Source of the DNA: Fragilariopsis cylindrus CCMP1102
Lineage: Eukaryota; Bacillariophyta; Bacillariophyceae; Bacillariales; Bacillariaceae
Length of the DNA: 64,000 nucleotides
Direction of reading: 5' to 3'
Assembly: GCA_900095095.1 (NCBI GenBank)
Contig: FMBT01000371.1
Location: 62,001-126,000 of the forward strand
Position 1 is the first letter of the stretch, and each line of letters starts with the position of its first letter. Under the pieces are notes generated by a model. The model did not search any database and had not been told where the DNA came from. It saw nothing but the letters and a program-made list of their open reading frames with translations. Shown piece by piece: positions 54,701 through 64,000 of this stretch. The translations under genes and the position numbers were made by a program.

Positions 54701-57037
54701 TTACATATTAAATATTTCCTTTGGTATTGGATGTGGTATTTGTTCATTTAAACATTTATGATCACAACCTTCACTCCATATATAACATGTTGTGGATCTA
54801 TTTGGATCATTCACCACATCATGTCCTGTTGAATCACACATTGGTACAACTAAATCATCACCACCAACAATACTACCATCAGTGGTAGTAGTATTACTTT
54901 TACCACTACATATTGTATTTGCATATTGTTGTGCCAATTCAAATTGTTTTAATTCCTTCTCAAATAATTCACGTCCAAATAGTTCATTGATTGTTCGATC
55001 TAAACTTTTATTTACAGCTTGATATAATATTAAATCACCTTTGATATATTCATTCCAATGTTCGTTACCCTTTTTACCATCACTACCATCATCATTACTA
55101 TTATTTGTATTATCACCATAAAAATATGTTTTCATACCCGATGTTAAAAAGGAGGGTATTAAATAGATACATGGACGCCAATCCTTTTCTTTATCTCTTG
55201 GTCCATTTGAAAAAGAACCAGATGTACGTGATGGTTTGACATACAATATTTCTTCTACTGTTAGATTTAATAGTAATTTTAATGCAACTAATGATTCGTC
55301 CATTCGTTCCATAACAGCTACAATATAAATAAAATTTGATTTTCATTTTATTGCGAAAAAAAAAGAACCAAACCAAGAGAGAGAGAGAGAGAACAAAAAT
55401 TAGAAAGAAGCGTGCGATATAACACCGACATCAACACACGACACTCGGCATCGACACGTTAAAACTTGTATCAACATGGTAGAAATAGAAGAAAAAAAGA
55501 GGCACGGATTTTGACCTTTACCTCCACCTAAACTTCGATCATGGCACGACACGACACGACTCGACACGACACGACATGACACGTGAACTCGATGGTAGGA
55601 ATACAGAAGAAAGAAGGCACGACTGTTGACTGTTGACGTCCATGCCGTCGTAAACCCAAACTTAGATCATCGTCTTTATCTCTCCTTAGATCTCATCTCA
55701 AGCAAAAGCAAAATACACGATATGATAAACGTACCTATAAAATTATATGATTTCAATATATCTGTAACAATTTGATCATAATCCATTTCAATTCTTCTAC
55801 TTGTTGCTGTTGTTGTTGCTGTTGCATTATTATTCTTATTCTTATTCTTATTATTCGTCCTATTTTTCTTTTTCATTTCAACAGTAAGTTTATCATTATT
55901 TTCTCTATATTGTTGATAATCTAAAGTTAATTGGGATGGTACTGTGGTATTAAATGTTAAATCACGGATCATCGGATTATTGGATTGTTTACGTTGTACA
56001 AACAATTGAAAATTTATATCGGTGGGTTCTTGTTGATAGACAGAAACTTGAAAATGAAAAAATTCCGAAATACTACGTGTTGTCGGATCTCTCAGTAATG
56101 AAAATAAATAGCTTTTTTTTCGATGACGATTAGAATACTCATACGATATCGCAGAACCATGATTAGCTCGATACAAACATTTGGGTCCCTGTAATTTCAT
56201 CCTAGGATCATTCCTACCTCTACTATAAGAATTGGACCATGATACTAATGTATTATTCTTATCATTATTTTCTATTATCTTTTGATTATAATTTATTATT
56301 TGTTCTTCTTTCATATTTGTTGTTGTTGTTGTATTATTATTTAATAATTTACGTTGTGGTTGTTGTTGTTTTGAATTCTGTAATACCATTTCTTTGGTAT
56401 ATTCTTGTACACCACGATTATGTACGAGACGTAATATAATATTCGTCATGGTAGTAGATCCTACTTTCGTAGGTCGTTGAAATAAGAGACCCGTATGAGC
56501 TGGTTTCGTACTTTGCAATAAGAATAAATCTTCCTCTTTGATATTCGGTGGATAACATGGAAATGGTACTAATAATTTTGGATTATTTTCATCATCCTCA
56601 TCTTCGTCGTTAGGTTGATTCCATGGTTGCCATACTATTGATGGAATATTAGGAAGAGGTGGAAGTGGAGGAGGAATAAGACTACTGCCTGTTGCTTTTG
56701 TTTTTCTTGTTACTGTAGTAGTTTTCGTCATAGGATTTTGATTTGAAGATGACGCGGACGAGGACGAGGAAAAGAATGTATCGGCAACAGATTGTTGTTT
56801 CAAATAACTACCAACGTCGTAGTTATTATTTTCACAGTTGTGAAAATTGAAGATCATTGTACTATTTATTGTTATAATTGCTGTAATAATTACTGCTATT
56901 ATTATAGAACGACTCTTCGAGAAGCAGTGGAAGCAACCACTAATAAAACTACTGCTGCTGATGACATTATTCGATCTTTTATTTTTATTATTATTATTAT
57001 TATCTTTCATTATAATCGCCGTCATCGAATAATGCAT
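54701..57037 (-). CDS. Golgi-type membrane sulfotransferase, 2 exons
   Basis: Exon 1 spans 57037-55735 and exon 2 spans 55317-54701; the intron is GTACGT..TAG in phase 1, and the product has 639 residues with no frame break. Residues about 42-63 (SRSIIIAVIITAIITINST) are the single membrane anchor of a type II protein. After a Pro-rich stem comes the 5'-phosphosulfate loop RPTKVGSTTM (Lys191), and later the 3'-phosphate site LLRDPTTRSISEF (Arg316, Ser322). Exon 2 starts MERMDESLVALKLLL, typical of carbohydrate 2-O/3-O-sulfotransferases. The enzyme moves sulfate from PAPS to sugar hydroxyls in the Golgi lumen, fitting the sulfated polysaccharides of diatom walls and mucilage. Asn- and Lys-rich inserts interrupt the core at about 225-262 and 365-405. 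Its carboxyl end has paired cysteines (CYIWSEGCDHKC). Confidence 0.82.
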
Positions 57038-57886
57038 ACACAGTCTGCTGCCTAGTCCTACTACGCTCTATATATGCGTGCGATAATGTATGCAAAGAAT
57101 AGAATAGAATAATAGCAATGGTAACGTAAATGAACGTCAACAGCAAATAGCAGCAACGGCAGATGGCAAAACAATGTTATCCTATTTTTCACTTTTGTTC
57201 AGGAATTTTATTTGTTTCGCCTTGGCTCATTTCGGCGAGAATACTATTACGTCATAGTCATACGTTGACGAGTGAGTCTACTATTAATAGTTTGTACTGT
57301 ATAATACACTAGTAGCTACTACTAGTACGTAGTAGTCTTGTCATACTAGGACGGCGAAATGCATTTACATTTGGTATCAGATTTTTTGAAAACCTCGGAA
57401 GCAATGAATGATATCATTCGCCGAAAAGATTGCCGCCTATGTAATAAATCGTGGCAATAATACTTAGGAGTTAAAAATATATTTTCCGTTACTTGGAATG
57501 CATTTGCATCGAGCATAACAGTCAATACTGTACTTCTCGCCTATTCAGATGAATGAACGGTTAATCGTGCGACCATAAAATCGTCATACTAACGTTAGTA
57601 GGAGTAGAAAAAAAAAGTCGAAATTATTGACGCATTCCGAAGAAGAAACTAAATTCAAAAACAACAAACGCTAAGGCAAAGCAAGAAACTCTCTGTCCAT
57701 GTGACCATTATTATTTCTACTATTAGAAAAATTGACAACACGGGAAGGAAGATAAAATTACCGACTATACTATACTATCGCTTTCCAGGTAAGAGAGGCT
57801 AGGCATCAGCCTTTTAGAAGTAATAGATCTATTCTATCTGGAAAAGAAGACTTAGGACTACACTACGGGGGACGAAAGCTAACATT
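57038..57886. other. intergenic between divergent genes
   Basis: No gene is seen. The region separates the divergent sulfotransferase and five-pass membrane protein genes and so holds both promoters. An ACTAGTAGCTACTACTAGTACGTAGTAGT palindrome-like cluster lies at 57308-57337. Confidence 0.45.
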
Positions 57887-60800
57887 ATGTCGGATATATT
57901 ACTTGATTTCGTTGATAGACTAGTAGGGGACGACAACGACGAAGAAAATACTATTCCACCAACTACAACGTCATGGCTTTCAGCGATAAATAATGATAAC
58001 AACACTTCATCATCTTTTCTTGATTTTGGTCAATTAGACAATGATAATAACGAATATTGTACAATATCATCGGAATTATTTGATAATAAATTTAGAGCAA
58101 AGGAATTTATGAATACTGATATAATTGAATGGATGCATCAATTTCCACCAAGATTTGGTAAAACTAATGATATATTAGCATTATTAACTGGTACAAATCA
58201 GGAACAAAAAGGTAAGATCTAGCATGTAACGAAACGAAAACGAATACAATAGAGAGCAAAGCAAAGCAGTAAAAGATAAAGGAGTGTAGGAAGAAAAGCG
58301 AGGGGGAACAAAAGGGAAAAGGGAGAGTGTCCGTCCAGACGAATGAATAGATCGAATATTTGAATTCAGGTTTGTATGTATATTACAGTACAATCACGGG
58401 GCCCGCCAGGTCAGGTCAGGTCATGTCATCAGGTGTGCTACTACTTGCATTACTTCAGGCATATCGATTGGACTTTTTTCTTTCTGTTGGACTTTTGAGA
58501 GGACTCGTGGGCCCTGCCCTGCCCTGCCAAAAATACGTCTCATCTACTCTCCCTCCTCCTCCTCCGCGTCTACAAACTGGGTTAGTTCGCACACACACAA
58601 ACATCTCGTATGTATGCATGCATCAATCGGATCGTCAAACAAAGCAACAAAAGTCCACTCCATTCCATTCCGAATCGTCCTTCCTCCTCCTTCCTACTGT
58701 ATCTCCCCTATCTCAACACAACCAATATCTCCCTCTTTTCCCCATTCATTCCCCTTCTTATCGTCGTCGTCCTCTCTATATCTCTCTATCTCTTTGTTGT
58801 CTCCCTTGATCTCTCTCCTATTGATTGCTATTATATGGTACTAATAACAATATAACATAGAATACGTGAATGGACTATTATCAAGTTCCATATTATTATT
58901 TTTCTTTTTTTTCGGTTGGTCCATTTTATTATTAATATTTCGATTTTGTGCACCCACGGATGGCACAAATTCCATACGATGGTTAGGTGGACAACCATTA
59001 CGGATGGTATCACCACCATTAGGTGGGAATGGAAACTACAATGGTGGAAACAACATTGGAACTGGAAGTAGTGGTAGTGCTGTGAAAGAAGAAGAACAAG
59101 GCGACAATGAAGACAATGAAAATAGTGGTGCAAATACAAATACAAATACAAATGTTACAAATATCAAAACTACAAATACAAAAACAACCCATTTTACCTC
59201 CGAAGAGGAATTACGTACTAATAAAGACTATCAAGAATGGAAAAGAGACTATAAAAAAACAAAACTACAACTAAGTATATTCCGAATAGTAGTATGGTTT
59301 GCTGGTGGATCTATAGCAATTAGTGCCTTAATAATGTCCGTCTATGGTGTCGATTCCTTAACCACCACATTAGAGGCCGGTCGTGCATCGATTGACATCA
59401 CACGTAATTTAGCCTATGAGGCACAACTTATTGTGGATAAAGTCATACAACAAAATACTTTGTTATCCACACAAGTATATTCATTATTAGAGGATATTAA
59501 TGGTATCTGTCCACTAGTTCGTGATCCATTATGTGATGACGTCTATGATATTAGTACCTGTGATGTGTCATCCTTTTTAGGGGATGAATTGAATGATATA
59601 TTACAAACAGTGGGTACGCATTTTGGTGATGGTGATCAATCAGAGATATATCAAGAAATTGTTAGTGCTAAAAATGCCTTGGAAGATGTACAAACAATGT
59701 CGAATGATATTGATTCAAAATCACTACAATTGAATTGGGTATTATCACTGAGTATGGTATTTAGTTTACTATTAGCATTATTATGTATCTTAATATTACT
59801 GGGACTATTATGTAGTCCCGAATTACCAAAAATTATATTATTCTTGCAAAGTAAATTAATGGTACCACTATTTGGTGTACTGGTATTTTTTGCCTATCTG
59901 TTTTCCACATTATTTACTATAGCCAGTATTGTAACAGCAGATGTCTGTGTGTATACATCCCCCACCGATAATATTGATGAACGTATAATGACTCTATTAG
60001 AAAGAACATCGCTAAAGGAAATATTAGGACCAATGGTGATTGAATTTATCTCATTTTATATCCATCAATGTCCAATTGATACTTTACCATCTGATATCCA
60101 AGAACAAATTATGTATGTCGAAGCCGGCATACCATTAATTGGACAATTTAGTACAATTGTAACAGAAAATCAAACATTAACAATCATACAAGATATCTGT
60201 GGTTTTCATTCCAACCAAACCGACTCATTGATTGATGTGATTGATACCATCCAATATCAATTATGTGATGTAGCAACCATATTAGAAGATATACGTAGTT
60301 TTATGCAATGTAGTAATTGGTATCCATTATATGAAACCACCGTCTATGAAACAGTATGTTATGATGGTACGAAAGGATTTGCGTATGTGGCAACCACACA
60401 ATTTATTATTGTACTATGTAGTTTTTTGATATTAACATTCCGGGTAGCATTTTGGGATATACAAATTGGTGATATATATTATAATTTTATTGATGAAAAT
60501 GAAAATGAGAATAAAAATAAGACTGAGAATCAGAATGAGAATGAGAATGAAACGGAAAAGAAGGATGACCACGACAACAACAACAACAACAACAACAGCA
60601 ATAATGATAAAGAGGATGTTGGATTTGAAGTTGGATATTATAAAGGAATCCGTGATCGAGTAACATCGTCTAGTAAAAATTGCAAACAAGTTGGACCCAT
60701 ATCATCCTCCGAGGAACAACAGCAACAACCACCTACATCGTTGTTTAATTTACTACGATTTCAATCATCATTTGTTGATTTTGATTTTGATGATAGTAAT

Positions 60801-61286
60801 GCTACTGCAATAACTTCTGCACCTACATCCTCCTTTGAGGAACCGGTTGCTACTGCTACTGCTGACAATGATCGTCGTCGTAATTCACGGTATCCATCAC
60901 GAAGAAGAAACCACCGGAACCATCGTCGCGTTCATGACGATAATCCGCTACAGCCTCAATCCCAGACTCGTATTGCCACTACCACCACCACCACCACAAC
61001 AACAGCAAGATCAAATGGTGGCAGCAACGAGGATGGTAGTGGTGATGGTGATGGAATCGAATTGGAACATTATTATAGCTACTACCAAAACAACGAACCT
61101 TCTTCTGCAGCAGGCGCAACAACAGCGGGAGTAGCAACAGATGCTTGGTCGGTTTGGGCAAAACAACAAAAACAACACAGTAACAGTGATAGTGACGATG
61201 ACAATGACAATGACGATGATAATGATGATTTTAATGTCGATGGTCTCGTAGATCTTGATGATGACGATTGGAAAGAAGAAATTTAG
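57887..61286 (+). CDS. five-pass membrane protein, Tweety/prominin-like layout
   Basis: Exon 1 spans 57887-58211 and exon 2 spans 58861-61286 (intron GTAAGA..TAG, phase 1); together they encode 916 residues with no frame break. An acidic cytosolic amino terminus precedes TM1 (LLSSSILLFFFFFGWSILLLIF, about residues 111-135). Then follow TM2 (VVWFAGGSIAISALIMSVYG), a large helical loop with paired cysteines (CPLVRDPLCDD, STCDVSS), TM3 (VLSLSMVFSLLLALLCILIL), TM4 (VPLFGVLVFFAYLFSTLFTIA), a second large Cys-bearing loop with N-glycosylation sites, and TM5 (TTQFIIVLCSFLILTFRVAFW). The tail is low complexity and acidic. Five passes with two large loops resemble prominin or Tweety proteins, which bind sterols or act at membrane protrusions, but no sequence motif proves kinship. 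The intron contains open frames that are not genes. Confidence 0.75.
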
Positions 61287-61727
61287 TAATAATTGTACGA
61301 CAACAAAAGCAACGACAAAGGCGCTGTACAACGGTCTAATTTTTTCTTTCCAAGGGGGGGGGGGGGGGGGGGAGGGATATGACAAAAATTGAGAAGGTCC
61401 TATTATTATATATAAATAAGGTTAGACAGAAACAGTACTGCCATCTAGCTAGCTACGTTAGTATATCAGTATAACAATAGTGGGAAAGTGTATCCACTTC
61501 TTCAAATAATTAAACAGTTGAATCTATATTACATAGAAATTGAATATCTAGCTAGCTAACTAACTACTGTAGCACTTCAAGTGCCGTAAAGTGCAGTGCG
61601 TTGTTCTCCTTTTTGACGATTGATTTTATAGCATCATCCCCCATGATTATTGCTGTTTTTACAATCGTCCTCGATCTCCGAACTAATTCAGACGTCTTCA
61701 GAAGATTCGTTCATTCGGTGTGTCCAT
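61287..61727. other. intergenic with a 19-base G run
   Basis: A run of 19 G lies at 61354-61372, about 70 bases beyond the stop at 61286, in the probable 3' UTR. A CTAGCTAGCTA motif occurs at 61446-61456 and 61546-61562. No gene is seen. Confidence 0.5.
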
Positions 61728-61961
61728 TCATTCAGATGATTTTCGACCACGACGACGACGTCGTAGTTGACGACTACGACGTGGATGTGACGACTCCGTA
61801 GCCTCTGTATTCTCCTGTTGATGTATCCTTTTCTGATACTTTTGTGATATACCAAAACAATCGCCATCAATATCTAATAATACATCCAATTCATCATCAT
61901 CTTCAATACTAAGTGAATTCATTTCTACAACTGCGGTGACGAGTTGTTGATGTTGATCCAT
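61728..61961 (-). CDS. small acidic-then-basic hypothetical protein
   Basis: A 77-codon frame starting MDQHQQLVTAVVEMNSLSIEDDDELDVLLDIDGDCFGISQKYQKR. The acidic, hydrophobic-patterned first half (SIEDDDELDVLLDID) and the Arg-rich second half (RRSRQLRRRRRGRK) suggest a nuclear or nucleic-acid-associated factor. Such an order can be an activation-type segment followed by a nuclear localisation signal. There is no signal peptide or family match that I know. The DNA at 61755-61785 can form a hairpin (ACGTCGTAG with CTACGACGT) inside the reading frame, encoding part of the Arg tract. Mixed composition in the first 45 residues favours real coding. The frame may be only one exon. Confidence 0.45.
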   Translation of the reverse strand: MDQHQQLVTAVVEMNSLSIEDDDELDVLLDIDGDCFGISQKYQKRIHQQENTEATESSHPRRSRQLRRRRRGRKSSE

Positions 61962-62410
61962 TTTTAATTTTTGATCTCTTTCTTTTCTCTTATATAATAG
62001 TCAGTTTTGTTATTATTGAATATTTACTCTACCGTAATTGTTATGCTCGAAGTAATATTATGTCGGGATGTAGTACTCTTGTATTTTTTATCTGTAAAAG
62101 ATTGTGTTTGTGTGCTGAAATATATTTTGTGCTAAAATTGGCCGCTCTGGACAAGGGTGGCATTTAGTGAAGCCATTCCCTATACCCGTAGAAGTATACA
62201 GGTCGTCGATATTATGATGATCTAGTCGTTGATATTATTATGATCTAGATGCGAATGCGATTAGAAGATACAATTGTGCATACAGGATATCTTATTCAAT
62301 GGATGCGAATGTAGTAGCGGGTTAAAGTGCAGTAGTGATAGGCTACTGCTGGCTGTAATCAAGACAATTACTGCATACAGGCGTGCATACTTTTTGCATA
62401 TGATGTAGAG
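61962..62410. other. intergenic, no gene seen
   Basis: AT-rich leader-like DNA for the minus-strand gene to the left, with a TATTATGATGATCTAG direct repeat at 62210-62250. Nothing else stands out. Confidence 0.45.
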
Positions 62411-63175
62411 AATATGCGATACTACTATGTGTGATCGTAGAGAAGCCTATGTGTGACTATTGCATGTATGATGTTGTGTTTGTTTCTTATCTTAAAAAAA
62501 TATAATATGATCTGAACGCGATGAAAACAAAGAGTATGAGGTACTACTATATATGTGATCGTAGAGAAGCCTATGTGCGACTAGTGCATGTATGATGATG
62601 TTGTGTTTGTGTGTTATTTTTCTAAAAAATATGATCTGAACGCCTGAAAACAATGCGTAATACTATATGTGATCAAAGAATGCGTGATAAATTTTCTATT
62701 ACAATATGCATTTAACAAAAGCAGTTGAAAGAGAAGTCTTCGCACTTCAATTACTGTAAAAAATGATACATAAATTAGTATCTATTGTAAGATGACTTTA
62801 AAGAGAGTTCGCAGTTGTTCATCTTTCACTTTCACGATTAGAAGTAAGTACCGGAAGAAACTTCGAAAATAAATGTTGTAAGCGTTGCAGGAGTGTAATC
62901 GAATGTATGATTATTTTTTCATTAAAAAAAAGCAGTGATAGAGACTTCACACTTCAATAATGGAATAAAAAGAGGAGTTCTTTTTGTACTTAACAATAAT
63001 TTGAAAGTTCGCATATATCTTTTCATCTTTTACAGTAGTAGCGGTTATTGTACAGTAGAAACTTCGTAACCTTAACGCGTGTGATGGAGAGAATTCACAC
63101 TTCAATACCAGTAGAATGAATAAAGAGAGGAGTTATTTTTGTACTTAACAATAATTACGTTACCGACGACTAGAC
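62410..63175. repeat. two adjoining tandem-repeat families
   Basis: Family A (62410-62680) has a period of about 122 bases: TGTGATCGTAGAGAAGCCTATGTG and TGCATGTATGATG appear at 62430 and 62552, with a partial third unit at 62660. Family B (62715-63170) repeats GAGACTTCACACTTCAATA followed by AATAAAnAGAGGAGT and TTTTTGTACTTAACAATAAT at about 62725 (diverged), 62930 and 63080. Units of B are spaced about 150-210 bases. No reading frame is conserved. Confidence 0.7.
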
Positions 63176-63563
63176 TGGCGTTGAAAACAATTTTTGGTGC
63201 TGTCCAAGCAAACGGGAATGCTTCCATGACTAAACCTACAGTATTGTAATTAGGGCTTATATCTATCAAACTGTATGGGCAATTATTTTTCAATTTTGAG
63301 GCACGATTTTTACGCATGCATGTTTACTTCAAGTACATGAGCAAGTGGCATCAGCACGGCAAGTGCCTAATTTTCATGTTCCTTTTGTCGGAAGCGAAGG
63401 TTATATTATGTTGAACCTTGAAAATGAGGAATTTTCCTTTACAACGCAATTTAATTACATACAGCATACAGCATTTCTCTCGTCTCATCATATATCAATT
63501 CACACGAGACATCCAAATCCAAATCCAAATTACCTGTTACAGTATTGTTATTAGTTATCTACA
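63176..63563. other. intergenic, no clear gene
   Basis: Minus and plus short frames (63102-63317, 63345-63554) lack support. The CCAAATCCAAATCCAAAT repeat at 63512-63530 and a TACAGTATTGTTATTAG motif lie directly before the next start codon. Confidence 0.4.
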
Positions 63564-64000
63564 ATGATGATGTTCAAGAGAATCTTCGATCGTATAGTTT
63601 TGTTGCTATCGCTGCTGTTATTGTTTCGTCCTATTATTATTGTTGGTGGTAAAGAATTATGGGAGATTGATGGTGTGACTTATTTAACGCCAGATGATAT
63701 TAATTTAAACAATAACGGCGATAATAGTAGTAGTAACTATCGTCAATCTTTTTGTGACGAATATAAATATATGATTGATAATAATCTAGAAGTGAAAGAT
63801 GCATTAAATGGTGTTAAATTGAATGTCTTGATTATTTCGGATGACGAAGAGGGGTATTTCTATTATAACGATAACAATAATGGTATTGGTGCCACTGGTA
63901 TTTACGCGAACATCCTAGAATACATTGCTCAAAGTGCAAACTTTACAATGAATGTAACAGTTGCACCATATCCAACATCAGATATGAATATGACCTTTAC
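63564..64000 (+). CDS. amino-terminal part of a possible iGluR-like receptor (cut by the window edge)
   Basis: The ATG at 63564 (followed by two more ATGs) opens a frame that is still open at 64000, giving 145 residues. A signal peptide (IVLLLSLLLLFRPIIIVGG) is followed by WEIDGVTYLTPDDI, an Asn/Ser tract, and LNVLIISDDEEGYFYY. GIYANILEYIAQSANFTMNVTVAPYP then resembles the first lobe of periplasmic-binding-type ligand domains (GFxxDLLEAIAxxxNFTYxxxPVP) in ionotropic glutamate receptors. N-glycosylation sites (NFT, NVT) fit an extracellular location. If right, the pore helices lie beyond the window. Alternatively it is another secreted solute-binding-like protein. The assignment rests on one motif and is tentative. 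Confidence 0.45.
   Translation, partial: MMMFKRIFDRIVLLLSLLLLFRPIIIVGGKELWEIDGVTYLTPDDINLNNNGDNSSSNYRQSFCDEYKYMIDNNLEVKDALNGVKLNVLIISDDEEGYFYYNDNNNGIGATGIYANILEYIAQSANFTMNVTVAPYPTSDMNMTF

Noticed and set aside
58360-58855. Several plus-strand open frames of 76-149 codons
   Set aside because: They lie inside the 649-nt intron of the five-pass membrane protein gene; the exon join across this intron is exact, and the frames are Ser/Pro/Leu-rich with no conserved feature.
1-64000. CRISPR arrays, operons, ribosome-binding sites, retroelements with reverse transcriptase
   Set aside because: None was seen. Repeat arrays here lack regular spacers, genes are eukaryotic with introns, and no reverse transcriptase, capsid or envelope motif was recognised.

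Overview
The window looks like nuclear DNA of a diatom (Bacillariophyta), or at least a photosynthetic stramenopile. The evidence is spliceosomal introns of roughly 100-650 bases, AT-rich codon use, long Asn/Asp/Ser/Thr/Gln tracts, secreted ShKT-domain proteins with S/P/T-rich tails, and two precursors with ASAF-like plastid-targeting motifs. I cannot name the genus. Nothing indicates a bacterial or organellar sequence: there are no operons, and genes lie on both strands about 2-4 kb apart.

Layout. 0-5 kb: repeats, then a decayed MOV10/SDE3-like RNA helicase. 6-10 kb: a secreted dirigent/AOC-barrel-like protein and a SET-domain protein. 10-15.5 kb: a three-exon ZIP metal transporter, a broken CoA-binding-domain gene and a plastid-targeted CRAL-TRIO-like protein. 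16-19 kb: a tandem satellite and gene-poor DNA. 19-28 kb: two secreted ShKT proteins, a GC-rich CHORD-like protein and a four-exon helical protein of unknown function. 29-36 kb: an RlmN-like radical-SAM methyltransferase, a glycine-rich small protein and a tandem-pore potassium channel. 37-41 kb: an armadillo-like and a His-rich hypothetical protein. 42-46 kb: satellite-like repeats and a piggyBac-like DNA transposon carrying a foldback element, which itself carries a smaller inverted-repeat element. 47-54 kb: a broken conserved gene, a KCTD-type BTB protein with a fresh tandem duplication of its 3' end, and a secreted beta-roll protein. 54-61 kb: a Golgi-type sulfotransferase and a five-pass membrane protein. 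61-64 kb: a small acidic protein, tandem repeats, and the start of a possible glutamate-receptor-like gene running off the right edge.

The genes do not form an obvious pathway. Several concern the cell surface and membrane (ZIP transporter, K+ channel, possible iGluR, sulfotransferase, at least four secreted proteins).

The most notable observation is that the first selectivity filter (TVGY) of the K+ channel is encoded by a 12-nt microexon whose skipping would keep the frame. Other notable points are a roughly 100-bp element shared upstream of two unrelated secreted-protein genes, the frequency of GTACGT 5' splice sites in phase-1 introns, and single-base frame offsets at homopolymers in several otherwise intact genes. 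The last point suggests residual assembly error. Exon joins were checked by reading frame and arithmetic only; no database search was possible.
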